From Opitutaceae bacterium (GTDB taxonomy: Bacteria > Verrucomicrobiota > Verrucomicrobiia > Opitutales > Opitutaceae), in assembly GCA_017994935.1 (NCBI GenBank), contig JAGOJU010000019.1, forward strand, positions 1 to 62,210: DNA of 62,210 nt. Reading direction: 5' to 3'. Every line of letters starts with the position of its first letter. The stretch's first letter is position 1. Below are positions 1 to 8,395 of this stretch, in pieces. Under the pieces are notes generated by a model. The model was not told the DNA's origin. It saw only the letters and a program-made list of their open reading frames with translations, and made no database searches. A program made the translations under genes and the position numbers.

Positions 1-1414
1 ACTCTGTCCACACTTCCAGGGCTTCAAATTCGAGCGTTCCCGTCTGGAACCGCCGTCCGGCAAGGATCTGCTTCAGTGCACCGACTACGTTCCCGGGAAA
101 CGCCCCCGAAACGAGATCCTGTTGAAGGCCCGAGAGCCTCCCGAGTGCGTCGCGCGCCGCGGAATAGCGGGAAACACCCCCTTCTGCCGCACCATCGGCA
201 ACCTCCGTGTGGCGGATGGCCTCCAAGAGCGTCGGTGGGAGGTGCGCCGCCCCGAGGGCGTCGATTTCCGCCAGGATCCGCGCACCCGGAACAGGTCGAC
301 CCGGTTGCGTGCGCAGCCACTCCAGCACCTCCGGGCAGCGAACAAGCGCCTTGACTGCATCCCAGCTGGGTGCCCTTGCAAGGTCCGCAAGGCACGACAG
401 CAGCGCATAAAACCCCTCGAGCCGCCACGGCTGCCCGGCAGGATCGAAGGCAGGGAAACCGGTGCGCTCAAGGGACCGCCTGAGCACGGGCAGCACCGAC
501 GTATCAGCAATTCCAATACCGGGCAGCTCCTCTCCGGGCACCGTCCGGCGCACCAGGGCGACGATCCTTTCCGCCTGCTCCCCCGCATCGGCGCAGAGGT
601 GGACCCGCCTGTTGAAATCCGGCCAGTCCAGATGGCGGCGCGACCATGCCTCCGCATCCGGCCTCCCCCATTCGTCAAAGAGGGTGTCGCAGGAACTCCC
701 CGCAGGACCATGGATCACCACCGAAACGGGGATCCTCCGTGCATGGCACGCGAGAACCTTCACCGAAAGCGGAAACGGGTCGGGCGTGGCAATCATCGCG
801 ATCTGCCTCACCCCCTCGGGAAGCACCGGGCTTTCCGCCTGTTCAAGTGTCGCCTGAATGGGATCCTGCAATCCCCTGCGCCGAAGCCCAAGCGTCACCC
901 GGCGCGACAATTCAGCCAACTGCACCCAGCGATCCTCCTCGGGGAAACTGGCCGGGGTTGCGCGCATGGCGGGCGCCACGGCCGCGATTGTCAATCCGCC
1001 TTCACGAAGCGTTTCCTGAAGTTCGATCATCTGCTTCGCAAGCTCCCTTGCCCAGGTGAAGGAACGGGAGGCCGGATCGACGGGGAAAAGTGCCCTCATC
1101 TCCTCCAGATCGGCGGCTTGCAGCGCCTCCACCCAGGCCAGCTGGTGCTGGGCGCGAGAGGCAACCCGGCCGGGCGCCGCACTCATGGCAAGCAGGCTTT
1201 CGGGAAGGAGCACCTTGGGAGGAAAAACGGCCTGACCTGCCTCCGATGCAAGCGCCGCAAGCGCCTCTCGGAGCCGGCGCCCGGATTGCCTCGTCGGTAC
1301 AATCACCAGCCAGTGCGCCAGATCGATCGGCCCTTCACGCCTCCAGCCGCGTGCAAGCCACTCCGCCGCAGCCCTCGGCAAGGGACGGTCCCAGGGAAGG
1401 ACATGACGGTGCAC
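1..1414 (-). CDS. AddB-like recombination helicase/nuclease subunit, N-terminal part (runs off left edge)
   Basis: I translated the reverse strand by hand: after the stop of the upstream gene at 1535 the frame stays open to base 1, about 471 codons, so the C-terminus lies outside the window. The chosen start is the GTG at 1412-1414, preceded at a good distance by GGAAGG; an earlier GTG at 1466-1468 is possible. The protein opens with a HVLPWDRP stretch followed by LVIVPTRQSGRRLREAL, the hallmark opening of the inactivated helicase domain of AddB-type subunits, which with AddA process double-strand breaks. The expected C-terminal PD-(D/E)XK nuclease domain with its Fe-S cysteines would lie to the left and cannot be checked. 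No AddA gene is visible. The family call rests on this N-terminal region only. Confidence 0.7.
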   Translation of the reverse strand, partial: MHRHVLPWDRPLPRAAAEWLARGWRREGPIDLAHWLVIVPTRQSGRRLREALAALASEAGQAVFPPKVLLPESLLAMSAAPGRVASRAQHQLAWVEALQAADLEEMRALFPVDPASRSFTWARELAKQMIELQETLREGGLTIAAVAPAMRATPASFPEEDRWVQLAELSRRVTLGLRRRGLQDPIQATLEQAESPVLPEGVRQIAMIATPDPFPLSVKVLACHARRIPVSVVIHGPAGSSCDTLFDEWGRPDAEAWSRRHLDWPDFNRRVHLCADAGEQAERIVALVRRTVPGEELPGIGIADTSVLPVLRRSLERTGFPAFDPAGQPWRLEGFYALLSCLADLARAPSWDAVKALVRCPEVLEWLRTQPGRPVPGARILAEIDALGAAHLPPTLLEAIRHTEVADGAAEGGVSRYSAARDALGRLSGLQQDLVSGAFPGNVVGALKQILAGRRFQTGTLEFEALEVWTE

Positions 1415-1534
1415 ACCGGGCCCTTCCGCATCCTTACCCTGCCTCGCTGTTTCAGGAACCTTCTCCACGGGCCCCCACGCTCTCAACGCTCCGCCAGGTT
1501 GCCAGCGAAAATCGTCGTTGCCTGCAATCTTCGT

Positions 1535-2347
1535 TCACCACCAGCGCGCTTCGCGGGCCGACTGGAGCGCCTCTTCGAGCGGGGCGAGTTCAGGATTCCA
1601 CATCCTCTCCCACTCGAGACTGACCACTCCCCGGAAGTGACGATCCAACTCGGACATCAATGGCCTGATCGGAAACTCACCCCGCCCAGGCAACGCATAC
1701 GTGTAGGGGTGACGCGCGCTCGGAATCGACACGCTGTCCTTAACATGCACATGCACCACACATTCGCTGATCTGCGCCCACGTTTTCACCGGATCCTCGC
1801 CACCCTTCTTCCAGGTATGATGACTGTCCCACAGTATCGCCGTGCCCGGGGCAGCCTGAAGGAAGCGGCGGATGGCGGGCGCATTGACCAGAGCATCGTG
1901 GGTCTCGATCATGATTTCCGGAGTGGTGCGACGCCATGCGCGCTCCGCCTGCCACCACCGTACCGTCGCCGCAGCCTCCGCGAGTTCGGCCGCGTCCGCC
2001 CGTTTGCCTCCGTCAAAAACACGCAGCCAGCGCACGTCGAGCGCCTCCGCCCAGGGAAGATAGTCGAGAAACGCCTCCTTCTCCTTTGCCGTTGACCCAA
2101 TGAGACGGAGCGAGGTGCCAAACGCCACCACCGGCACTCCCCTGCGCAACCCCGAACGCATTCCCAGCTTCTCAGCCAGGGCCTCCGGCGATCCGTACGT
2201 CCTGGCAAGCACCGCCGGCACATCAATCGTGCCACCAAGCGCCCTGACCTCCACCGCATCGAGGTCAAACGCCTGGGCAACCGCCAGGCATTCCTCCAGC
2301 GACGCTTGCGGATTTCCCAACGTGGAATAAGCGCGAAGACAGGACAT
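1535..2347 (-). CDS. sugar phosphate isomerase/epimerase (xylose isomerase-like TIM barrel)
   Basis: A 270-residue protein of the AP-endonuclease-2/xylose isomerase-like fold, probably cytoplasmic, interconverting or epimerising a sugar or a keto-sugar. The usual metal-site positions can be seen: ETHD at 149-152, WDSHHT around 173-178, HVHVKD at 199-204 and a late SLEWE with Glu at 245. The frame is open upstream to 2509, but the ATG at 2347 puts the N-terminus at the first beta strand, so the long form is unlikely. It is transcribed away from a second TIM-barrel gene starting at 2503, with a roughly 155-base divergent region between them. The exact substrate cannot be read from the sequence. 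Confidence 0.85.
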   Translation of the reverse strand: MSCLRAYSTLGNPQASLEECLAVAQAFDLDAVEVRALGGTIDVPAVLARTYGSPEALAEKLGMRSGLRRGVPVVAFGTSLRLIGSTAKEKEAFLDYLPWAEALDVRWLRVFDGGKRADAAELAEAAATVRWWQAERAWRRTTPEIMIETHDALVNAPAIRRFLQAAPGTAILWDSHHTWKKGGEDPVKTWAQISECVVHVHVKDSVSIPSARHPYTYALPGRGEFPIRPLMSELDRHFRGVVSLEWERMWNPELAPLEEALQSAREARWW

Positions 2348-2502
2348 GTACTCGTGAGATTGCACGGTTTTCCACCCCGTGTGAACCCTTTCCTCTTGCC
2401 GCTTCCGACCGGATTGGAAGACGATCAGGTCGCCTTTCCCATTCCGATCGGCATCTATTCGATCGCCTCTTCCCACCAACCTCAACCCATCGCTCCTCTC
2501 CC

Positions 2503-3546
2503 ATGCCAAGACCCGTCACCCTCTTCACCGGCCAGTGGGCCGACCTTCCCCTGGAAAAGCTCGCGCCGCTCGCAAAAAGCATGGGCTATGACGGCCTCGA
2601 GCTCGCCTGCTGGGGCGATCATTTCGATGTCGATGCCGCTGCTTCGTCGAAGAAGTATGTCCAGGAGAAGTGGCAGCTCCTCCATGACCACGGACTCACC
2701 GCCTTCGCCGTCTCCAACCACCTTGTCGGCCAGGCGGTCTGCGACCTGATCGACGAGCGCCACAAGTCCATCCTACCTCCCTCGGTCTGGGGCGACGGTG
2801 ATCCCGAGGGCGTGCGCAAGCGGGCGGCCCGGCAGATGATCCTCACCGCAAAGGCGGCACGCGCGTTTCTGGACGCCAAACCCGGACGAAAGAACGGCGA
2901 CGACTTTCCCGCCGTGGTCAACGGATTTACAGGCTCGTCCATCTGGCACTCGATCTATGCATTCCCGCCGACTTCGCAGGCCTATTGGGACAAGGGCTTC
3001 GCGGATTTCGGCAGACGCTGGACCCCGATTCTCGACGCCTTTGAGAAGGTCAACGTGAACTTCGGCCTCGAAGTACATCCGACGGAAATCGCCTTCGACA
3101 TCGCCTCATCCCGGCGTGCGATCGATGCCGTGAAGGGCCACAGGCGGTTCGGCTTCAACTATGATCCGTCCCACCTGGGATACCAGGGCGTCGACTACGT
3201 GAAGTTCATCCGCGTATTCGGAGACCGGATCCACCACGTTCACATGAAGGATGTGTGGTGGGGGCATGGCGACGGCAGCATCGGTGTCTTCGGCGGCCAC
3301 TCGAACTTCGGCGACCCCGGACGCTACTGGGATTTCCGGTCGCTCGGACACGGTGACATTCGTTTCGAGGATGTGATCGTCGCCCTGAACGACACGGGCT
3401 ATCGCGGTCCGCTGTCGGTCGAATGGGAGGATATCCGGATGGACCGGGTGCACGGCGCAACCGAGGCCGCGGCCTTCGTGCGCAAGACGGATTTTCCGCC
3501 CAGTGCGCTGGCCTTCGACGCCGCATTCGACAAGAAAAACCAGTAA
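2503..3546 (+). CDS. sugar phosphate isomerase/epimerase, larger TIM-barrel form
   Basis: A 347-residue xylose-isomerase-like TIM barrel, longer than the neighbour at 1535 and only distantly similar. Metal ligands are recognisable: GLEVHP near residues 188-193, NYDPSHLG near 219-226, HHVHMKD near 244-250 and SVEWED near 304-309. Larger members of this group commonly sit beside Gfo/Idh/MocA dehydrogenases in Verrucomicrobia and Planctomycetes, where they handle keto-sugars or inositol-type compounds. Here two such dehydrogenases follow directly on the same strand (gaps of 10 and 31 bases), so a three-gene operon starting at this gene is likely. No membrane segment or signal peptide is present. 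The substrate is unknown. Confidence 0.87.
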   Translation: MPRPVTLFTGQWADLPLEKLAPLAKSMGYDGLELACWGDHFDVDAAASSKKYVQEKWQLLHDHGLTAFAVSNHLVGQAVCDLIDERHKSILPPSVWGDGDPEGVRKRAARQMILTAKAARAFLDAKPGRKNGDDFPAVVNGFTGSSIWHSIYAFPPTSQAYWDKGFADFGRRWTPILDAFEKVNVNFGLEVHPTEIAFDIASSRRAIDAVKGHRRFGFNYDPSHLGYQGVDYVKFIRVFGDRIHHVHMKDVWWGHGDGSIGVFGGHSNFGDPGRYWDFRSLGHGDIRFEDVIVALNDTGYRGPLSVEWEDIRMDRVHGATEAAAFVRKTDFPPSALAFDAAFDKKNQ

Positions 3547-3556
3547 TCTTCATCCC

Positions 3557-4636
3557 ATGAGCATCAAAGTAGGAATCATTGGCGCAGGTGGAATGCTTCG
3601 TTATCATGCCGCAGGTTTCCGTGCGGCAGGTGCGGAAATCATCGGCGTGGCTGACCCGAACGTCGAGGCGGCAAAGAGGGCCGCCGATCGCGAAAAGATC
3701 GGCGCGCATTTCGCCGATCCTGCGGAACTGCTAAGGCTCCGCGAACTCGACGCCGTTTCAATCATCGTACCCAACAAGTTTCACACCCCGCTCTCCCTTC
3801 AGGCGTTGAAGGCCGGCAAACACGTCTTCTGCGAAAAGCCTCCTGCGATGAACGCGAAGGAGGCGATGGCGATGGCTGCCGCCGCCAAGGCCGCAAAACG
3901 CACGCTGATGTTCAACTTCAACAACCGCGCGCGCCCGGAGTCCTATGCCATGATGGACTACGTGGGACAGGGCACCGTGGGCCGCATCAATTCCGCCCAG
4001 GCGAAATGGATCCGCAGGACCGGCATCCCGGGCTTTGGCGGCTGGTTCACGACCAAGGCGATGTCCGGCGGCGGCCCGCTGATCGACCTGCTGCACATGC
4101 TCGATCTGGCCATGTACTTCATGGGTTATCCCGAGCCGGAATGGGTGCTCGCGCAGACGTTCAGCGATTTCATCCAGGACAAGGGCTTCAAGGGGCCCTG
4201 GGGAATTCCCGACGTCGCCAAGGGAGTGACCGATGTGGAGAACGCCTGCCACGGCATGATCCGTTTCAAGTCCGGCCAGGTCGTGACGCTTCAGATTTCC
4301 TGGGCCGAAATGGTGAAACGCGAGGAGGTCTCCGTCACGTTCCAGGGGACCAAGGGAGGCGGACTCGTCCAACGCCTGTTCGGGGTCGACGGCCTGGACG
4401 ACACGTCCATCGACGCGTGTGAACTCTACACACAGGAAAACGGCCGCACGGTGAACCGCTCGATTGTCGTGCCCGCGGATGAAACCATGGGACGCAATCG
4501 ATCCGCCGCGAATTTCATCGCCGCCATCGAAGGCAGGGAGAACCCGCTCAACACTCCCGATCAGGCCGTCGCATTGATGAAGATCATCGACGCCACCTAC
4601 AAGTCCGCCTTCTCCGGCAAACCGGTCAAGATCTGA
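3557..4636 (+). CDS. Gfo/Idh/MocA family NAD(P)-dependent oxidoreductase
   Basis: A 359-residue cytoplasmic oxidoreductase. The N-terminus VGIIGAGGM is the glycine-rich loop of a Rossmann fold, and CEKPPAMN near residues 91-98 carries the EKP motif whose lysine is part of the active site. The C-terminal half contains the GFO_IDH_MocA beta-sheet domain. The open frame extends upstream to 3503, but the ATG at 3557 gives the standard N-terminus and leaves 10 bases after the preceding isomerase gene, so that start was chosen. It probably oxidises or reduces a sugar hydroxyl in concert with the isomerase. The precise sugar is not deducible. Confidence 0.9.
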   Translation: MSIKVGIIGAGGMLRYHAAGFRAAGAEIIGVADPNVEAAKRAADREKIGAHFADPAELLRLRELDAVSIIVPNKFHTPLSLQALKAGKHVFCEKPPAMNAKEAMAMAAAAKAAKRTLMFNFNNRARPESYAMMDYVGQGTVGRINSAQAKWIRRTGIPGFGGWFTTKAMSGGGPLIDLLHMLDLAMYFMGYPEPEWVLAQTFSDFIQDKGFKGPWGIPDVAKGVTDVENACHGMIRFKSGQVVTLQISWAEMVKREEVSVTFQGTKGGGLVQRLFGVDGLDDTSIDACELYTQENGRTVNRSIVVPADETMGRNRSAANFIAAIEGRENPLNTPDQAVALMKIIDATYKSAFSGKPVKI

Positions 4637-4667
4637 CATCCCTTCAACCCTAGGATCCTTTCGAAAC

Positions 4668-5834
4668 ATGGCACTCAAACGTAAGCTTCGCATGGGCATG
4701 GTCGGGGGCGGTCGCGGCGCATTCATCGGCGCCGTGCACAGGATGGCGGCCGCGCTCGACAGCAGGATTGAACTCGTCGCCGGCTGCTTCTCGGCGGACC
4801 CGGAGAAGTCAAGGCTCTCCGGCGCCGACCTGAATCTGGATCCCGCCCGGGTGTACGGCACCTACGCGGACATGGTGAAGGCGGAAAGCGCCCTGCCGGT
4901 CGGCGAAAGGATCGATTTCGTTTCGATCGTCACGCGGAACAACACGCACGTGCCCATCGCCAGAGCGTTCCTGGAGGCGGGTTTCCACGTCATCTGCGAC
5001 AAACCCGTTGCTTTCTCCCTCGCAGAGGCGCGAACGCTTCGCGAAGTCGTCAGGAAGTCGGGCCGGGTTTTTGCACTGACGCACAACTACACGGGTTACC
5101 CGATGGTGAAAGAGGCCCGGCATCGCGTGCAGACGGGCCAGCTGGGCACGATCCTGAAGGTCGTTGTCGAGTACCCGCAAGGCTATGCGATCACGGCGAT
5201 GCAGAACAAGGCCGACGGGAAGATTTCCAACTGGCGCATGGACCCGAACATCTCGGGTGTTTCGAACTGCATGGGCGATATCGGCACCCACGCGGAGAAT
5301 CTCGCCCGTTTCATCACCGGACTGCAGATCGATGAGATCTGCGCCGACCTGTCGACCTTCATACCCGGGAGGAAGCTCGATGACGACGGCAACTGCCTGG
5401 TGCGCTTCAAGGGCGGCGCGAAGGGCATCCTGTACGCTTCGCAGATCTCCAACGGCGACGAAAACAACCTCAACATTCGTGTCTACGGCACGAAGAGTTC
5501 GCTGGAGTGGCACCAGGAGCATCCGAATGAGCTGATCGTGAAGGAGGTCAACCAGCCGCGCATCATCCTCCGTCGCGGCAACAGCTACCTCTCACCAATC
5601 GCACAAAAGTATTCGCGCACCCCGTTCGGCCATCCCGAGGCCTTCATCGAAGCCTTCGCAAATGTCTACCTCGCCGCCGCCGAGGCAATCGCCGATCAGA
5701 TCAGCGGCCGAAAGGCAAAAAAGTCCTACGACTTTCCGACCATCGACGATGGCGTCGAGGGCATGGCCTTCATCGAAACCGCCGTCAAGAGCGCCAAGAA
5801 GGGCGCGCGTTGGGTGAAGTTTCCCCGGCTCTGA
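4668..5834 (+). CDS. Gfo/Idh/MocA family oxidoreductase
   Basis: A 388-residue protein with MGMVGGGRGAFIG as the nucleotide-binding loop and CDKPVAFS near residue 112 in place of the usual EKP, a frequent variant in which the lysine and proline are kept. It belongs to the subgroup that begins with VGGG and has an insertion before the active-site loop. It lies 31 bases after the preceding paralogue, so the pair is probably co-transcribed and may act on successive or reversible steps of one pathway. Its 3' end meets the convergent LacI gene, with a strong hairpin in between. No signal peptide is seen, so a cytoplasmic location is expected. Confidence 0.9.
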   Translation: MALKRKLRMGMVGGGRGAFIGAVHRMAAALDSRIELVAGCFSADPEKSRLSGADLNLDPARVYGTYADMVKAESALPVGERIDFVSIVTRNNTHVPIARAFLEAGFHVICDKPVAFSLAEARTLREVVRKSGRVFALTHNYTGYPMVKEARHRVQTGQLGTILKVVVEYPQGYAITAMQNKADGKISNWRMDPNISGVSNCMGDIGTHAENLARFITGLQIDEICADLSTFIPGRKLDDDGNCLVRFKGGAKGILYASQISNGDENNLNIRVYGTKSSLEWHQEHPNELIVKEVNQPRIILRRGNSYLSPIAQKYSRTPFGHPEAFIEAFANVYLAAAEAIADQISGRKAKKSYDFPTIDDGVEGMAFIETAVKSAKKGARWVKFPRL

Positions 5835-5858
5835 GACGGATGTTCGCCGTACGGGCTC

Positions 5859-5900
5859 GGCCGCTGAAGTTTGTGGTGGCGACCAGAAACTTCAGGGGCC
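5859..5900. terminator. symmetric hairpin between convergent genes, probable bidirectional terminator
   Basis: The arms consist of three paired blocks, GGCC with GGCC, CTGAAGTTT with AAACTTCAG, and TGGT with ACCA, each separated by a single unpaired G on both sides, with a GGCG loop. The structure spans the gap between the oxidoreductase ending at 5834 and the LacI gene and includes the LacI stop codon at 5892-5894. No T-run follows on either strand, so it may end transcription inefficiently or protect 3' ends instead. Confidence 0.55.
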
Positions 5901-6935
5901 AACCCCATCGGAGCCCCCCATTGAAGCCCGCAGCGTCGGGCCCTCCATCCAGCGTCCGCTGAGCATCACCGAATGGGGATCCGATGGCAGGCCGCGCTCA
6001 TTGCGCTGGATCTGGGCCACGACGGACTCAACCGCGACCGTGCCCTGCAATTCCGCGCGCAGATCAAGGCCCGCACACGAACGCGTACGCTCATTCCAGT
6101 TCAGATTGAAAAACGCGGTCTTTCCCGGAACACGGACTCCCGCCTGTCGCAGCCACATCACGGCCTGGTCAACATGTCCGATCACCAGATCAGGACGGTG
6201 ACGCTGGTGCCATGCAAGAAAAGCCTCGGAGCCCATGACATCCTCAAGCAACAACGGCACGTGTCCAATCCCACCGTGGGCCTCCTGAAAGGACCGGAAT
6301 GCCGCACTCCATTTGTTCAACACGCGCGTGTCCTTGTAGCGCTCGATGAACAGCCCGATCTTTCCGTAGCCCCGACCACGGAGCTCCAGCAGCGCGCTTG
6401 TGAGCGTCAGGTAGTGGTCGATGACGACCGTGTGAATCTGAAGCGGATTGGATCCGTAGTCGATTTCCGCCGCGGCAAAACGTTCCCAGGGAAATTCCCG
6501 CGTCACATTGGTGGGTTTGGAATACAGAAAAACAACCCCCTGCACCCCCCGCGCCTGAAGCATCCGGCCAAGCGCCTGTGCGCTATCGTTGACATGATTG
6601 AACCTCAGGACATCCAGGTGAAAACCGAGTTCCGTTGCCCGCCGGTGTGCCGCAGTGATCATGATCTGCTGCATCGGCCGCGGTTCGGGCTGTTCATACG
6701 AGGCGACATGGACCATGGCGAGGTTCCCAAGGAAACGTTCCGTGCGCGCCGCCCTCACATGGGCCATCAGCGAACCGACAAGCTGATTTCTCGCATACCC
6801 CTGGCGCCTGGCCTCAGCCTCGATCCGCTTCCGCACGGGGGCACGCACATTGGGATGACCTGAGAGGGCACGGGACACCGTGGAGGCGGACAGGCCGCAT
6901 TTCGCGGCAAGGGTGTTCAAACTGACCTTCTGCAT
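5892..6935 (-). CDS. LacI-family transcriptional regulator
   Basis: A 347-residue one-component regulator. A helix-turn-helix with SLNTLAAKCGLSASTVSRAL at residues 5-24 and a hinge helix around 45-55 form the LacI DNA-binding head. The rest is a periplasmic-binding-protein-like sugar sensor. The frame is open to 7025, but the ATG at 6935 places the HTH at the very N-terminus as in all LacI proteins, so it was chosen. It is divergent from the oxidoreductase at 7176 across about 240 bases and convergent with the operon at 2503-5834. It probably controls the surrounding sugar genes; the effector is unknown. Confidence 0.92.
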   Translation of the reverse strand: MQKVSLNTLAAKCGLSASTVSRALSGHPNVRAPVRKRIEAEARRQGYARNQLVGSLMAHVRAARTERFLGNLAMVHVASYEQPEPRPMQQIMITAAHRRATELGFHLDVLRFNHVNDSAQALGRMLQARGVQGVVFLYSKPTNVTREFPWERFAAAEIDYGSNPLQIHTVVIDHYLTLTSALLELRGRGYGKIGLFIERYKDTRVLNKWSAAFRSFQEAHGGIGHVPLLLEDVMGSEAFLAWHQRHRPDLVIGHVDQAVMWLRQAGVRVPGKTAFFNLNWNERTRSCAGLDLRAELQGTVAVESVVAQIQRNERGLPSDPHSVMLSGRWMEGPTLRASMGGSDGVGP

Positions 6936-7071
6936 GATTGCAACGCATGCAACGCTGGAACGCTGACGCACCCGTGCAAGCGCTATCTCCTCGCCATCCA
7001 GACCCAATCGACGCCCCAACGTCATGATTTACGCCACGATTCGCCCTCCAGGGAAACTTTCCGGACAACGC

Positions 7072-7093
7072 TGTCCCATTTTCAACCGGGACA
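7072..7093. promoter_or_regulatory. candidate operator: inverted repeat in LacI/oxidoreductase divergent region
   Basis: TGTCCC and GGGACA form an inverted repeat with a 10-base spacer. A second short palindrome, GGAAACTTTCC, lies at 7052-7062. Both sit in the only intergenic space shared by the regulator and the divergent oxidoreductase, where a LacI-type operator would be expected. Neither has the typical LacI-family central CG, so the assignment is weak. Confidence 0.25.
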
Positions 7094-7175
7094 CCGCGCG
7101 CATCCCTTTGCCTTCGTCCGACAGCGAATTCGCCTTCGCACCGGGAAATCTGGCTCCTCCCACCCGCCTCCTCTC

Positions 7176-8387
7176 ATGATTCGGGCCGCCCTGGTCGGTG
7201 TTTCCGGTTATGGTCGCTGGCATCTCCTCATGGCGATGGAGCAGATGCTCCTAGGCCGGATTGAGCTGATTGGCGTGACCGTGATCAACCGCCCGCAGCA
7301 GGAAGCCATCTGCCGTCGGCTGGAAAAGAGGGGCATCCCCATCTTTTCAACCTTCGAAGCGATGATGGCCCAGTTGGCGGGACGCGTGGACCTGCTGCTT
7401 CTTCCCACCGCGATCCAATGGCACGCGCCGATGGCACTCGCCGGATTGCATTCAGGCGCCAACGTGCTGGTCGAAAAGCCCATGGCGGCAACCGTGGGCG
7501 ACATCGACGCCGTGATTTCAGCGCAGCACCGCACCAAACGTCTCGTGGCAGTCGGATTCCAAGACCTGTACGATCCAGGAATTCACGACGTCAAGCGGCG
7601 CATCCTTTCAGGACAGATCGGCCGCGTGCGGCAAATCCGGGTGAGGGGCCAGTGGCCGCGCTCATCGGGCTACTACGGGCGCAACAACTGGGCGGGACGG
7701 CTGCGCGTGGACAACACCTGGGTGCTCGACTCCCCCATCAACAACGCCTATGCGCACTTTCTCATGCTCGCGTTGTTCTGGGCGGGTGAAACACCCGATG
7801 GCCCGGGCGAGATTGCGACGATTGATGCCGAACTTTACCGCGTCAACCCGATCGAGAGCTTCGACACCGTCAGCCTGCGTCTCCGCACTTCCGGCGATTC
7901 CGAAATCCTCGTGCACATGACGCATGCCGGGCAGGAGGAAAGCCCGCCCGAGGTCTCGGTGCTGGGCGAAAAGGGATCCGTCACTTGGCGATACGAGGGT
8001 ACCTGCGTCATCGAGCAACAGGGGCGGCCTGCCGAAATCCTGAAGGTCCCCGAACAGCTTGATGTCCGCCTCCGTGTCCTCGACGCCACGCTCACCCGCC
8101 TCGAAACCGGCGAAGGTTTTGTGGTCACCCCCGACATCGCGCGCGAACACACGCGACTGACCAACGCTCTCCACGAATTTTTCCCCATCCTTTCGGTATC
8201 CGCCTCGCATCTCGACATCCAGCATGTCAAGGAAGGTGAGACACGCAGGATCCGGGATTTGGATCTCCTGATCGCAAGAGCTTCCGCCAGCGGCCAGCTC
8301 TTCAGCGAAGCCGGAGCCCCATGGGCCAAACCCTCCAGTGGGACGCGATCCCTGCGAGGATACCAGGGACTCGGTCGATCCGAGTGA
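7176..8387 (+). CDS. Gfo/Idh/MocA family oxidoreductase
   Basis: A 403-residue oxidoreductase. The N-terminus ALVGVSGYGRWH is a slightly unusual Rossmann loop (GVSGYG instead of GxGxxG), and VEKPMAATV carries the canonical EKP. It is the third member of this family within 6 kb and is the most divergent, with an extended C-terminal tail. It is read away from the LacI gene, so that regulator is the obvious candidate for its control. It converges with the secreted glycosidase-like gene, whose stop lies 8 bases beyond its own, and no terminator is visible there. Likely cytoplasmic; substrate unknown. Confidence 0.87.
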   Translation: MIRAALVGVSGYGRWHLLMAMEQMLLGRIELIGVTVINRPQQEAICRRLEKRGIPIFSTFEAMMAQLAGRVDLLLLPTAIQWHAPMALAGLHSGANVLVEKPMAATVGDIDAVISAQHRTKRLVAVGFQDLYDPGIHDVKRRILSGQIGRVRQIRVRGQWPRSSGYYGRNNWAGRLRVDNTWVLDSPINNAYAHFLMLALFWAGETPDGPGEIATIDAELYRVNPIESFDTVSLRLRTSGDSEILVHMTHAGQEESPPEVSVLGEKGSVTWRYEGTCVIEQQGRPAEILKVPEQLDVRLRVLDATLTRLETGEGFVVTPDIAREHTRLTNALHEFFPILSVSASHLDIQHVKEGETRRIRDLDLLIARASASGQLFSEAGAPWAKPSSGTRSLRGYQGLGRSE

Positions 8388-8395
8388 GTCGGCCC

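Noticed and set aside
122..2095. A 657-codon plus-strand frame
   Set aside because: It covers two minus-strand genes, the AddB-like gene and the sugar isomerase, which both carry clear family motifs. The frame itself is rich in Arg and Pro with no domain, as expected for an antisense shadow in high-GC DNA.
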